Shown: positions 20,801-35,800 of the stretch, piece by piece
Layout: every line of letters starts with the position of its first letter
How positions within the stretch are numbered: position 1 is the first letter of the stretch
Assembly (NCBI RefSeq): GCF_008629675.1
Contig: NZ_VWOX01000006.1
Span: forward strand, 62,001 to 126,000
DNA length: 64,000 nucleotides
DNA from: Roseiconus nitratireducens
Lineage (GTDB): Bacteria > Planctomycetota > Planctomycetia > Pirellulales > Pirellulaceae
Direction: 5' to 3'
The notes under the pieces: model-generated
Told to the model about the DNA's origin: nothing
Database searches by the model: none
Seen by the model: only the letters and a program-made list of their open reading frames with translations
Made by a program: the position numbers and the translations under genes

Positions 20801-23800
20801 GTTATCCGCTTTTTCGTCCAGCGTCGTGGCCTCGGCCCAGCAACTGGTCGATGAGTTCGATGCCTTCGGGAAATTGCCCTATGCGACGGTGAAACTGAGC
20901 GAACTGGACGGGCTGGAAGACTTCGCCAATTCGATCAGCTCACGAATCAACAACGAACTGATCGGTGCCGTCAACACTGCTTTTGCGAACGGGCCGATCA
21001 CGACCGGTGACCTGATCGCCAGTACCGATGTGCTCACTGCATCCAGCTCGTCAGCCCTTCGTGAATTCCATGCCGACTTGGTCTTGTCGTCATTTCAAGA
21101 GGCGTTCACCGTTGACTTCAGCGAAGCCTTCAACGGATTCGGGTTGAACGTCACCCAGAACACACCGCTGTTGTTCGAAGTCGACGTGGACTTGGCGTTC
21201 ACGTTCGGTCTGGATGACGGAAACCAGTTCTACGTCACCGAGCCATCGATCGATTTGCGGTTGAGTTTGGATCACGACGAACCGCTGGACATTTCGGTCG
21301 CCCTCGGCCCGCTCGGCATGGGTGTCGAGGATGGCACGCTGAAGTTCAACATCACCAGTGGCGTGGGCACCGACGGCACGGTCACTTTCGACAGCAACGG
21401 CAATCCCGACGGCAACCTGTTTGGCGCGCCTTCGCTGACCGCCAGGCCCGGGTTCATCATCGATCTGCCGATCGCGCTCGAGGGCGCGCTCGCCGGGTTG
21501 CAGCAGGAGCCGACGGAACTGTTCGGTGTTTACAACGGGGATGGTTCCGATGCGAGCGTTTCGGGCTTTCTGGGCGCGCTCGCTGGAACGTTGCTGACGG
21601 CCGATTTTGACAACTTCATCGAGTTTCAACACGTCAGTCTTGACGTGGTGCTGGACGGTTTGATCACGGCGCTCCAGGGCCTGGTCGATAACAGCAGTCG
21701 CGCGTACGACCCGATCCCCATCGTCGGCAAATCACTGGTCGAGATCCTGGGTGAAGGTCAGGTCAATCAGGACATTGATGTCATCACCCAAATGATCAAC
21801 GCGCTCGAAACGGTCCAAACCGATCTGACCGATATCCAGTCGTTCGAAGTCGATGTCAACTTCGCCTTAGACAACGCGTTGGACCTTTCGACGGCCAGCT
21901 TCGGCAACAAGCCAACGCTGAAAGCGGCGGTGGAAACGCTTCGGGCGGTCGCTCAAGGGCTTGACGGCCTATCAAGCGATGACGCTCTGGCATTGTCGCT
22001 CGCCGAGACCGAGGCTTGGCTGGACACGTTTGCTCCGCTGCAGACGGCGCGCAATACGCTCGACGCGGCTAACGGACTGTTGGCACTGAACAGCACGTTT
22101 GTCGTGGACGCGACCGATCCGAACTTCGTGACTGAAGCCGAAATCGCGATCGCGATGGCGCAGCAAAGCGGCACCGTTTCGGCGTTCACAAGTTTGCAAC
22201 AGGACCGCGACCTATTCGCGATTCAATCGAACAACCCGGGCTACCACGCAGCGAACGCTTACGCTGATGCGCTCTCGGTCGTCAACTCACTCGGCATGAC
22301 GCCGGACTTCCCGATCCCCGATCCGCAATCCGATCCGCCCGACGCGACGACTTCGCTGCTGCAGACACAGCCCACCCAGCGGGCCCTCGACGACCTCACT
22401 TTGCTGCAGCAGTCGGTGGGCAATTTCCTTTCCTTGGGGACGCCGGCAGCCGAAGTCGTCTTGGCACAGGCGGGTCAGACGCTTGTCGATACCGGAGCGG
22501 TCACGGATCCGCCGACGACCTCGGCGGAAGTTTCCGCGATCGACCTGAGCGGCGTCAGCGACGTCGACCTGCCCGCCGCGACCGAAGCGCTTTCGCAGTT
22601 GCAAGCACTGTTCCTACTCGACGATGCGGGCCTGGAACCACAAGCCACCGAAGGCGACGTTGCCGCGCTGTATCCGGACGATCCCGACAGCCAGGCCGCC
22701 GCGAACGCTGCCGTGGGATTGCTGGGCGACCTGATCTGGGTGGCCAATCAGTATCTGACAGCCGCCCGAGACAACTTGTCGGCGCGCGGACTCGATACTG
22801 ACAACCCGACAACGATCACCGTTGACGATGTGACCACAGCGTTCGGCAACTTGGATCTGTTACAGACGGCGACCGACGCGCTGACGACCATTCAAAACAC
22901 GGACGAATCGATCATCGCGGCCTCGCTGCGCCTGACCGCGGCCAGTCTGAACCCTCGGTCTCTGGACGAGGACATCGCGCTGACGCTGATCGATCCGGTG
23001 CTGTATGCCGACGCGGTCAACAATCGACAGATACTTTTGACGTCGGAACAGACGGTTACCGACGCCACCGATCTGTTGACGCCGCTCGGTCAGCAAGCCG
23101 CCGTGGGCCAGGCAGCTCAACAGTTGGCGGCATTGGGCGCATTGCCAGCCCAGGCCCGGGTGGCACACAACGCCGTCACCGGCTCGGCAACTCTGCAGCT
23201 CAGCGGGCAAACCGAGACGTTTGTACTCAACGCCAACGACACCACTGCGGATCTGATCAATACGTTGTCGGGGCTGAGCTACTTCACGGATAACCCCGGC
23301 ATCAACTTGACCGTCTCCGGATTGGGCGCCGAGCAATCACCCTGGCTGATCGGCTTCAGCGACAGCAGCGGCGCGGTGGACGTTCCCGAACTGCTGATCA
23401 TCGCCAGCGATTTGAAGGCGGCGGACGGCATGACGGAGGCCGCATTGGATGTGGCCACCGGTTCCCTGCCACCCACGGACAGTGGCAAGCTTGCGACGGT
23501 TGACTTGAGCCGAGTCGATGCCGAGGATCTGGCCGCGGCCACCGACGCACTGAACTTACTGCAAGCAAGCTTCAGCCTCGCCGCGGCGGGGCTCGACGGA
23601 CAGTCGACCGATAGCGAGATCGCTGCAGCTCCGGCGCTCGGAGGTGACGCTGCACTGATCGCGGCGGCGATGGCAAACCGTGACCTGGTTGCTTCGTCAA
23701 CGGTCATCGATACCGGCGACGTTTCGGCTGTCGAGGACGATGTCTTGGGAAGCTACTTCGTTGCCACGCAGCCCGACCTGGTCTCTCGATTGGTCGGCCT

Positions 23801-26800
23801 GCAGGCGGCCAGAGACAACTTGTCGGTGTACGACACCAACAAAATCATCTCGCTGTCGTACAACAATTCCCAGTTGATGGTCGGCTTTGACTTCGATCTG
23901 CAAGGCAGCACGCAGTTCGAACTGAGTGACTTCAGCGACTTTCTGCGAAACGACGTCGGTCTTTCCAGCGACGTCGACTTCAACATCGCCACAGGATCGA
24001 CGCTGAATGCCGCCGGCTACATGAGCCTGGATTTCGCCGTCGGCGTCGACTTCGCCGATTTGGCGAACGTGATCTCGCTCGAAAACATGTACCTGCAGGT
24101 CAACGACGTCCAAATCGGCGCCGACCTGACGATCACCGATTTCAGCGGCGAACTGGGCTTCGGCCCGATCGTCGGCAAGGTAGAAGACGGAAGCCTGGAC
24201 ATCGGAGCCTTGCTGGACTTTTCGCTCAACGATGGCGTGGCGCTTTCGCTTGCGGAACTTGAGCAATTGGGCTTGTCCGCGGTCGACGTTTCGGTGATCA
24301 GTTCCAGCCTGTCGACCGATCTGCCCGTCGAAGTCGACTTGGACGGCAGTCCGCTGGTGCAGACAAGCCTGAACTACCAGACCGATGACCTGTGGGGCGA
24401 TCTACAGAACGCCATCGCCCAGCTGCCGAGTTTGAACGACATCGCCAACCTGAACGTGGCCGATGTCATCAACGGAATCCGCAACGCCGTCGATTTCGTC
24501 GACAACCTGGCCGTCAACAACGCGTCCGTCGTCGCCGAAATCCCACTGCTGAACAACTATTTGGACACGGCTCTGGCTGACATCCGCCAGGTCCTGAATT
24601 TTGTCGAGGAGTTGGAAGCGGCACAGGTTCAGTATGTCACGCACACCGGCGCCGGCAGCACGGGTGAGCTGGTGCTGTTGTTTGAAGGCCAGCCGCAAGC
24701 CGAAGCGTTCTCAATTGACGCCACAACAACGGCCGAACAGCTGCAGTCGATCATCAGCGGACTCAGCTTCGTGACCGACACGCTGGGAGTGACGCAGGTC
24801 CAAGTCGAAGGGTCGCACACCGAAGATGATCCCTGGGTGATTCGCTTCCAAGATGCCAAGCGTGGCGTGAAAGTGCCGACGCTGAATGTGCAGTCCAACA
24901 CGATGCTGGCGGCGGACGGCGTGACCACAGCCGTCGTGAACATCACGCAATCGGATGAGAGCAACGTCAAAAACGATCTGGTGTCCGCGCAAGCATTCCT
25001 GCAGGACAAGCTGGACATCGACAGCAGTCTGGTTCAACGGATCTCCAGCGACGCGGTCAGCGGCCAAATGACGCTGAAATTGGTGGATACCGGCGAGACA
25101 TTCACGCTGGACTTCGATGCCACGGCACACGATGTCTTGATGGCTTTGCAAGGCCTGACATCGATCGACACCAGCGACATCGAAGTCCGCGGGGACGGAA
25201 TCGCGGCGTCCCCGTGGCAGATCGCCTTTGTCGGGGCCAGGCAGCAGGAGGACTTCCCGGCGATCGTCCTGGACAGTAGTACGCTGCTCAACGAAATGGG
25301 CCAGACAGCCTCCGTTGCCGTCGACTCTGGTCCGGCCGAGCAAGTTCTATTGACGCTGCAAGGCGACTCGGTCGAGCTTAGCATCGCCAAGAACTTCGAT
25401 TTTGCCGGCGACCTCGCCTTTGCGTTCAGCTTCGAAGAGGTCGTCCAACTGCTTCCCGACGGGCCCATTCGGGAGGCGTTGGAAGGGGTCAGCCACCTGC
25501 TGGCGGTCGACGGTGCCGGCGACCTGGCAGTTGAGATCGGTGGGCGCATCGACGTCACCGTCGGGTTCAACCCCAACGGCGCGATCAAGGATGCGATCTA
25601 CCTCACGGACGATTCGTCAGTCACTTTGGAGGCCTACCTCGATGCCGAAGATCTGGAATTCGACATCGACTTGAACCTTGACGAAACCTTCAATGACCTT
25701 GAGAAACTGTTCGGCGCCGATAATCCGCTGATCAAGGGACTCGAGTCCGTCCTGAGCGACAACGGGCTGGACAAGATTGGCGTTCATATCAAAGAGGGAC
25801 GTATCCAGCTGAACTCGGGCGTCGACGCTGACGGCGACGGAAGGCTGGATCCGGCGCGATTCCTGTTTGCGCTCAAGTCCGACAGCTCGGCGGTCGAAGG
25901 CGTCGAGGGCTCCGGCGACAACCGCTATTCGCTGTTTGTTGATCAGGCGACACGCACCCAATTGGAAGACGCGGTCGAGTTTGCCCATAGCGGCTCGATC
26001 GAAGTCGACCTGCCGCTGTTCTTTCCCACCGATGACCTGCCCATGGGCGGCAGCGCCGAAGACCGCAACGGCGACGGCGTGGCAGACAACGTCCTACAAG
26101 TGATTGCTTCCGACCTGGATGAAATCAGCACCTCCATCCGAAACGGCAGCAACAGTTCGACGCTCCAGGTGATCACGCCGACATTCAAGAATTCGATCAG
26201 CCTGTTCTCGCTGCTGAACAACATTGACCTGATCACGGTGATCGCCGGTGAAGACGGTGACCCGACCGGCGATCCGTTTAAAGACGGAATCCTCGGCACG
26301 TTACAGGGTCTGTTCGAGGGCGAAGTGTTCGGGATTGATTTGGCCTTCATCGGGGACACGCTGCGGAAGGAAGCGGACTTCATCGGCACGTTCCGAGATC
26401 AAGTCCGATCCGCCCTGGTGGGCTTGGACGGCAGCGGCAATGGCAGTGCGGTGTCGCTGGTCCAGGATGCCCTGTTTGGCGTCTTCGCAACGCAGCTTGG
26501 GCTGCTGCAAGACAGTGATGGCAACGGTCTGGACAAGCAAGACATCGTCGTCACCGGAGGAACAGATTTTGTGCAGTTCGACTTCGAGCTGGGACAGGAG
26601 TTTTTCACCGGCAGCGTGCCGCTGGACCTGAACCTGGCGATTCCCGGACTGGGGCTGCACTTTGGCGAAAATGACATGATCGATATCGCCCTTGGGTACA
26701 GCATCGGTCTCGGTTTTGGCATCAGCTGGACCGACGGTTTCTACATTGACAGTTCGCGGCAAGACGAACTGGAATTCACCGTGACGGCTGACCTGGGCCT

Positions 26801-29800
26801 CGATGCGAACAACATGCCGAACTTCGATGGCAGCATCGAGCTCGGGTTCATGGAATTGGACTTCAGCGACAACGGCGTTCAGGACTTGGACGGCCAACAG
26901 GCCGGTAGCGGGCTGTTCGGCAAGTTCTACGTCGACATCGATGACCCGGGCGACGGAAACGGGCGGCTGACACTCAGTGAAATCGAACAGTACCCGGCGC
27001 GCGAGATCATCAGTGCAGGATTCCAGGGCAAGGCCGAGGCCGATTTTGATGTCTCGCTAAGTGTGGATGGCGTCGATGCACTGCCCAAGCTGGGCGCCAA
27101 CTTCACGTTTGACCAAGAATTCGGGTTCGGCACCGGGTCCAGCGCGACAAACGACGACGATTCGAGCAGCTTCGGATCATCGCCGGTGATTGCCTTCAAC
27201 GATGTCAGTTTTAATCTCAGCAGGTATCTGACCGGCATGCTGGGTCCGGTGTTCGACAAAGTCGACCAGATCGTCAAACCCTTCGAGCCCGTGCTCGATA
27301 TTCTCAACGCGCCGATCCCCGTGTTGACTCAACTGGCTGGCGAGCCAGTCACGTTCATTTTGTTAGCCGAAGAATTCGGCGGCGGTTCGGCAAAAAAGTT
27401 TTTCGAGGCCCTGGAATTGGTCGACAGCGCGATCAAGATTCTCGATCAGTTGGCCGGCAGCGACGACATCGTCATCAACATGGGGAGCTTTTCTTTTGGT
27501 GGAGAAAACTTCAACCTCAGGGGCGATGACCAGCTGGCCCACATCAGCGACAACCAGGTCGACCAGCAGAACACCCTTTCCAGCGAGTTCGATTTCAAGC
27601 AACAGGCGCTCGGGCCCACCCAACCCGACAATGCCTCCGCCTCGACCGGTCTGATCTCCCGGCTGAAGAACTCCGGCATCGCGCTACCATTCCTGACCAG
27701 TCCGTCGCAGGTCTTCAGTCTGATCAGCGGCAATCTTGACGGCATCTCGTTCTTTGAATGGGACGTGCCGACGCTCGACCTCGGATTCACGATGGACGAG
27801 GGCTTTCCGATCTTCCCGGGATTGAACGCGGAACTGTTCGGATCGATCGACGTGCTGATCGACCTGGATTTCGGTTACGACTCACGCGGAATCGAAAGGT
27901 TCCTGGGATACCCAAAGGCTGAACGCAAAGATCCGGCGGTCATCGCCGAACTATTCGACGGGTTCTACATCAACGACTTCAACAGTCAGGGTGTCGATGT
28001 CAGCGAAGTGACGTTCCGGACGATCGTCGGCGCAGATGCGAACATCGGCATCTCGGGTTTGATCGAAGCCGGTGTCGGCGGTGGATTGGAAGCCGAAGTC
28101 TTCTTCAACCTGGATTCGGCCGAGCTGGGGTCTCGCGACGGCAGGATTCGTGCCGGTGAAATCATCGACGTGCTCGGCAGCGATCACCCTTGGTGCCTGT
28201 TCGACCTGGGCGGTGAACTGGACATTTTCCTCGACGCGTTTCTGTGGGTCGGTCTGGATCTGGGGTTCAGCAAGATCACTTTATTCAGTGATTCGATCGA
28301 CTTCTTGCGCGAGACTTTGCTGTCCTTCGAGCTCAGCTGCTCGCCGGTCCAGCTTCAGCAGTTGGGTTCGCTGGACAATGGCGTGCTAACGGTCAACACG
28401 ACGGACAGCGACGACTCGATCACGATTGACCGCGTCAAAGGCGAAGATGGCAACGGCCAGGAGCAGGAATACATTCAGATCAGGACGCCGAGCAATTCGC
28501 AGGGCTCGCCCGATTCGAAATACAACATCCAGAACCCGGACGACCAATTCCTGTTCCTGGCTAGCGACGTCACCAGCATCGTGGCAGCGGGGTCAGACGG
28601 AAAGGACACCTTTACGATCGGGTTCGGCATTCAAGATGTCACCGTGGAGCTCCACGGTGGTGCCGAGCAAGACACCTTCAACATCAACAGTTTTGCGGAT
28701 TTCACCATCTACGGCGACGGAGGCAACGATGTCGTTGTGTACGACGTCAACGGAACGGGCAAGACGGTCAATTCCGTGATCTACACCGGCGATGGCCAGG
28801 ACCGAGTCACGTTCAAGGACACGCTGCGACTGGACACGGCGAGCACGTTTTACATCGACACGGGAGAGGGCGACGACCGCGTCGTCAACGCAACCAAGCT
28901 GTCCATGACGGTCCGCGCCGGCGGGGGCAACGATGAAGTCATCCTGAACAGCGGCAATGACCTTGTTTTTGCCGGCGAAGGGAATGACACAGTCATCGGC
29001 GGAACCGGCGACGATATCATCTTCGGCGGTGAAGTGGATGACGCGAATGCCGACGGCAGGTTGACATTGGCGGACCTCGGCTTCACCGCCGCCACGCCGT
29101 TTTCAACGATCGTCGCCAATTACAACAGCCAGCAATTCAAGCTGAGTGAAAACAGCGGATACGACACGCTTTACGGTGACAACTCCGCTCAGGACAACTC
29201 CGCCGGAGGCACCGACATCATCTTTGCCGGCGACGAAGATAATACCGTCAGTGGCCAAAACGGGGACTATGTGTTCGGCGGCCTGGGCAACGACTTGATC
29301 GTCGCGGGAACGGGCGATGATACCGTCTACGGCGACAACAACTTTCTGAGCGCCACCGGCGGAAGCGATTGGCTGTACGGCGAGGGCGACAATGACCGGC
29401 TGTTCGGTGAAGCCGGCGATGACATCCTGGATGCCGATTCGGGAAATGACTCACTGTTCGGGGGACTTGGGCAAGACCAATTGCTTGCCGGCGACGGCAA
29501 CGACACGATCAACTGGCAGCGTGCCGTGCTAATCGAAGGCACCCTGATTTTCAACGCCAGCGGCGAACGCATCGAGGGCGGCGACGGCAACGATAACTAT
29601 GACGTCACCGGCGTCGACCTGATCGACGGCCTGAATAACGCCGTGGTGCTCGCGATCGACAACGTGACGCTGGACGCCCCCGATGCCGAAACCATCCGGC
29701 TGCTGTGGGATGACGGCACCGATGCGAGCGCGACGGGCATCAACCACCTGTCGATCGACCTGAGTGGCGGTGAAGATGACTTTTCCGCCGGCAGCATGGC

Positions 29801-32800
29801 CGGATCCAACCTCGAGGACGTCACGGTTGATATTGGCAGCGACGCCATCAACACGACAGAAACCGTTCCCATCATCGAGTACAGCAACAACGCTCAACAG
29901 ATTCTGTTCCAACCGGTCAATGATGCGTTTGTCAGCAATGACGATTCTCCTCCCGTTCCCGGCAGCCTGGTGATCAACGATTCCAACTCAGGGATCGCCG
30001 TTGCGGGGATCCGGGGTGAGTTTCAGTTGGACGTCGGATACAACTCGGTCCAAACGCTGACGGTCGCACCGACGGTGGGTCTTTTCAGTCTTCAGGTGAT
30101 GACGCGCAAGGCGAACAGCCCGGACCTGAATGATCTGGGCACGACCGGGCTGATCGACACGGGGTCTGCCATCGCCATCGCCGACCAATTGCAGACGGAG
30201 CTGGATGCCCTGCTCGGCGAAGGCAACGTGACCGTGCAGGGCGACGTTGACGGCCCATACGTGCTCGCTTTCGAAAACGATTTTGCCTACCAAAGCACGC
30301 TCCTATCGCCGGTCTACGACGATCCGGCCCGCACGAATGGGGTTGCCGCGACCGAAACGGTCGTCGGCAGATTGATCGCCAGCACCGAACCGCTGCCGCT
30401 GGATATCAGCAGCACGGAACTGCTTGACGCGTTACAGAAAGCTACCGGCAGGACGGACGACGGCGACGTCGTCGTCAATACGGTGGCGGGCGGCTATGAG
30501 GTTTCGCTCGCCAACGATCCGAATGCCTTGTGGACCGCCCGGCTATCCGGCTTGAAGGATCTGGACCGCTACCTGGGTCTTGCGGACCAATCGGGTGCGA
30601 CCGCGAATGTGGCTGTCGACGCCGGCGACACCGAGACGCAGCGAGTGATCAGCCACAGTGGCGTGGCGGGAAGTTATCGATTATCGGTCGATTTGGAAAA
30701 CGAACGGCAGCAAGTCAGCCACAATGCCGACGGCGGAAGCTTCACATTGAGCTACCGCGACCAAACGACCGATCCTTTGTCCTTTGACGCCACGGCCGAT
30801 GACGTGGAAAAAGCCTTGGCGGCACTTCCGTTGATCGGCGCGAACGAGGGGATTCAACAGCTTTCATGGTCCGGCGCGCCTGTCGATTTCGCACTCACCA
30901 CGCCCGACACAACCTTTTACTTTGATGCCGGTGCCGACGCGGCGGCGATCCAAACGGCTTTCGACAACTACTATGGCGCAGGTTCCGTCGGCGTTGGCGG
31001 TCAGGGCACCGTGGCTGCCCCCTTCGTCGCGACGTTCGCTGAGTCATTGGCCTACCCGAACAGTCCGGAGATCAGCGCGTCCGCAGCGAATCAGGCGGTC
31101 GCCGTCAGTCACACCGGTGCGAGTGGGACCTACAAGCTTGTCTATGATGGCATGCAGACGGCGGACATCGACTGGGACGCGGACGTCGGCATCATCGAAT
31201 CCACGTTGAACGATCTGCTGGCCGGTTTACCCTCGGGTACGAACGGCGAGGTGCCGTCGGCGGCGGTGACCGGCAGCAGCGATGATTTCGTGATCACGTA
31301 CGGCGGCGGCCTGCTCGGGGAGAACCCGCCACTGATTCAGGCCATCACCGTGGATCTGCTGGATAACAACGGTGATCGAGCCAGCGTCAATCGTGCCCTT
31401 CTGCAACGCGCGGGCGACGACGTCTCACTGGACATCCAGCCGATCGGGCCCAACGTCGACGTGACCATCACCGGTACGGGCGTCTGGGAACTGGAATTCG
31501 TCGGTGACCTCGCCGACTTAAACCTGTCCGCCCTGACCGGCGACTTCAGCCTGTTGACACATTCCGCCGGTGACGTCTCGGCGCTCGTGACCACGCTCGA
31601 GGGCGGCGGCGTCGCCACGACGGGTCTGATCGCTCACGACGCGTCGGTCGAAGATATCCAGGACGAATTGATCTCGGCGACCGGGATTCAAGTGATCACC
31701 GTGACGCCGGTCGAAAGAAATGTTCAGCCGATGGACCCCAGCTTTGCCGATCCGCTGCTGAACTACGACACCGCCTTGGACGGCACGCGTGACAGCGTCT
31801 GGCAGCCGAGCAACCCGAGAGTGTCGGGTTACCAATGGGCATTGAATAGCTCGGTTGAGTTTGAAGCCAATCCGACCACGGTTTATCCGGGAATCCAGTC
31901 CGCATATCGGTTCAACGGCTCTGGTGGCGGATCCGTCAAGAACGTCACGCAGCTGCCCGGAATGGGGGTGCAAGATGCCAGCTACCAGCCGGCTTCTTTC
32001 GAATTCTGGGTCCGACCAGCCGATATCAACGCGCGGTCGATCATTTTCGAAGCTGGCGGTACCGGCACCGGTGTTTCCTTCGCCCTCAACAACCGGACGC
32101 TGCTGTTCACCCTGGGCGACCTTGGCAACAAGCTTCAGGTATCCCATGAACTCACCAGCGTCGACGAATTCGTCCATATCGTCGGGATTATCGACCTCGC
32201 TGCCCAGACCGACCCGACCAAGCTCAGCCTGTACGTTGACGGCCAACTGGCAGGCACCGAATCTCTGGCGGGCTTCGGGCACTGGGCCGGAATCGACAAT
32301 CAGGGAATTGGCGGACCGGCCAATGCCATCGGGGGCAACAACGACAAGTCACTGGACAACTACGGGAATTTCACCGGCGAGATTGCCGTCTTCCGACTCT
32401 ACGACAAAGCACTCGATAGCGACACCATCACGCAGCTGTTCGACTTGTCCGGCATCACCGAGCTTAACGAGCAATACTACCAGCTGGATTTCACGCGGAA
32501 CGTCGGCCAAGTAGTCGGCATCGTTGGCACACCCGAGGTGAAATCCGTCAGCGCCGCTCCTTCTCGACTGGTCGCCGACACGTTCAACCAAGGCTTCAAC
32601 CCCAGCGCCGTACAGAACCTGACGCATGACGGTACCGCTGGGACATTCACGGTATCGTTCATGGGCGTGGCGACCGACGACATCGACTATGACGTCGATA
32701 CGTCCGGCTCAGACTACATGGCGTTCATCAACGACAATCCGAACGCAACCGTCAACGACTATCGCGCGCTGCTGATCGAAACGGCTTTGGGCAACCTGGC

Positions 32801-35800
32801 AACGGTCGGCACTTTCGTGACCGAAAATGGCGAGACGCTGGCGAACGTCCAAGTGCAGTCGCAATCGGATGATTCCTCCGACTACCTGATCACATTCCGC
32901 GGCAGACTGGCATCCACCGACCAGCAATTGCTTGAAGTGGATACGACCAATCTGACCAAGCCGGGGCCGCTCAGTGGTGTCGTCCAGGCTCAGGCGCAGG
33001 TCGTCACAACGGTCCTCGGTGGTGGCGACGAGATTCAGGAGATCTACGTTGACACGACCGGGTTGAACCAGCAGTTCACACTGAGCTTCCGCGGCGCATC
33101 GACATCCATGCTGTTACAGAAAAACGTCAGCGCGGCCGACCTCCAGCAGGCGCTCTCCGCACTCGGTACGGTGCCCGACGGAAGCATCATCGTCACCGGC
33201 GGACTGGGAACCAAGGCTCGCCCCTGGACGGTTCGCTTCACCGGCCCGTTGGGCGGACAAGACGTGCCGCTGATCACCGCATCGGGCAATGACGCGGTAA
33301 AGATTGGGAACGTACCGAGCCGCAACGGCAACGGTTCGGCGGAGCTTCAGACGCTGTACCACACCGCCGACGCCGGATTCTATCGCTTGGTGCTCAACGG
33401 CGAGACCACGGACGCCTTGCCGTGGAACGCCAGTGCCGACGATGTCAAAACGGCACTCGAAGCGTTGTTGATCCGATCAGAGAATGATGACGACGACACC
33501 GCTGTTCTGACCGAACTGACCGTCGACGGCAGCGGCACGTTCAACGATCCCTTCCAGGTGCTATTTGGCACTCGCGACATCGGTGGCAACGTCACCAATT
33601 TCCAGGTGGCCAGGGAGACCGGGACGCGCCAAGTCACGCTCAATCAGATTGTCGGCGAGGGCGACGGGGCCGCTGACCAGGTCACCTTTGTCGGCGCCGA
33701 TACCGCGGACAGTTTCAAGATCTTCGGCAGCAGCAACTCCGACGCGATCGAAGTCACCAACCTGGCGACGACCACGACGAAGTTCTACCTACTCAACGCG
33801 TTCCGCTTCGACGACACGGGCGACGACGAAAAGGACTCCATCCTGATCGAAGCAGGCAAGGGGAATGATACGCTCGACGCCAGCAACACCCCGGTCGATG
33901 TGGACAGGATCGCGGTGACGTTGCAGGGCGGAGAAGGCAACGACATCCTTCTCGGAACCGCCTGGAAAGACGTCCTGAACGGCGGACTGGGGGACGACAC
34001 TTACACCGGATTTGCCGGCACGGACGTCTTCTTGGACAACGGCGGGAACGACACGCTGGTCGAGGTGCAGGACGCCGACATGTCGCTGTTCGGCGATACG
34101 CTGGTAGTCGGCAAGATGGTCGGCGGGGCGGGTGGCACCGAATTCCGCCAGGCCAACGGCACCTACGATGCACAACAGCCTCCGGCCTCGGCCGACTTCG
34201 CGGCGCCCGTCATCACGCCGCTGCAAGATCCGGTCAACTACTACCTCAGCAACTATACCGATTCGGCATCGGGGCTGGCCCGCGTCCTGCAAGTCGAGTC
34301 GCTCATCGATGCACCCAGCGGACTGGCGATCTTTGAAAGCGCCAGTTTGACCGGGGGCGACGGCAACAACATTCTGGTGGTCAACGACCAGGAAAATGCC
34401 GTGAACGTCGTCATTGACACCGCGGGTGACGCTTCGCTTCGCAATCTGAACGACATCGCCGACCTGGCGATTCTCCAGCAAAACACGACCATCGCCGTGA
34501 GCGATTGGGTTCAGCAGGTCACGTTGGACACCGCGGGCAACAACAACAATGCGCTGGTCGAAAACACAGAGACGGTACTCAACGAGTACTACATCCTCAA
34601 TCTCCGTGGTGATACGGGGCTGACGGTGAACATCGTCGAGTCGGGCGCCGAGGGCTTTGACGAAGTCTACGTCTTCGGTTCAAGTCTGGCTGACAACATC
34701 GAACTCAACGCGACCAACGGTCCGGGCACGGGACTGATCAGTTCCGGCGCGCTGCAGAGCCAGACCAAAGACCGGGTGACGTTCGTCAACATCGAGCGAA
34801 TGCAGATTGATACCGGCGCCGGCAACGACACGGTCAAGACCGATAACACGGAAGTGCTCGCCCGCGTCGACCTGGGCGCCGGCGATGACGATTTCATCTC
34901 GGCCACGGTGCCAACCAAATTGGACGACAACGGCGTCCCGGTCGTCGACCCGGACAACATGACCAGTGGCGTGTCGCAGACGATGGTCGTCTACGGCGGC
35001 TTCGGCGACGACGATTTCGAAGTCAATCACAACGTCGCGAAACTGTTCCTCAGTGGCGGCGAGGACGACGACCGGTTCGTCATCAACACGTTCTTGACGA
35101 TTAGCGATGGCAACGAGGTATTGAACCTGAACACCATTTCCGGTGGCGAAGGGAACAACAACTATCGCTACTTGAAGAATGCTCCGGTGGTGATCAGTGG
35201 CGGCAGCGGCAACGACACCCTGGTTCTGGAAGGAACGGCGATCGACGACGAATTCATTCTCGGCCCCAATTACGTCGCCGGGGCCGGGCGATTCACGACG
35301 TTTTCTGGTGTGGAGAACGTGGAACTGGATACGTCCAGCGGCAACGACACGGTCTGGATTCTCGGCAGCGCGGCCGACGTCGACATTTCAATCGATGGCG
35401 GCAGCGGCGACGATACGTTTCACTTCGGCGGACAGCCTCCGGCCCTCCTGTTCGACGAGTCCGAGACGACGTACCAGCCTCCGGTCGTGTTCGTCCAGAA
35501 CCCGAACCCGATCGTGGAGTACCAGTACGTCAATGTCGATACTTCACCGATCAGCTTCACCGTGTCGGCCGACAAGCTTGCCGGTGACGACGGGTTCAAC
35601 CTGTACAACACCAACGGCGGCTTGATCGATCCGCCTCCCGCGGTCATCGACGATCAGATCACCCGCTATTTGACCGCCCAATGGGGATTCATCGACCGCA
35701 ACAAGTACGACGACTTCATTCTCGGTGATCCGGCCGGCGATCCCGCCAGCTTGCCGATCGCTCCGGGCATTGACGATTTCATCAGCCGGACTCTGGCGCT

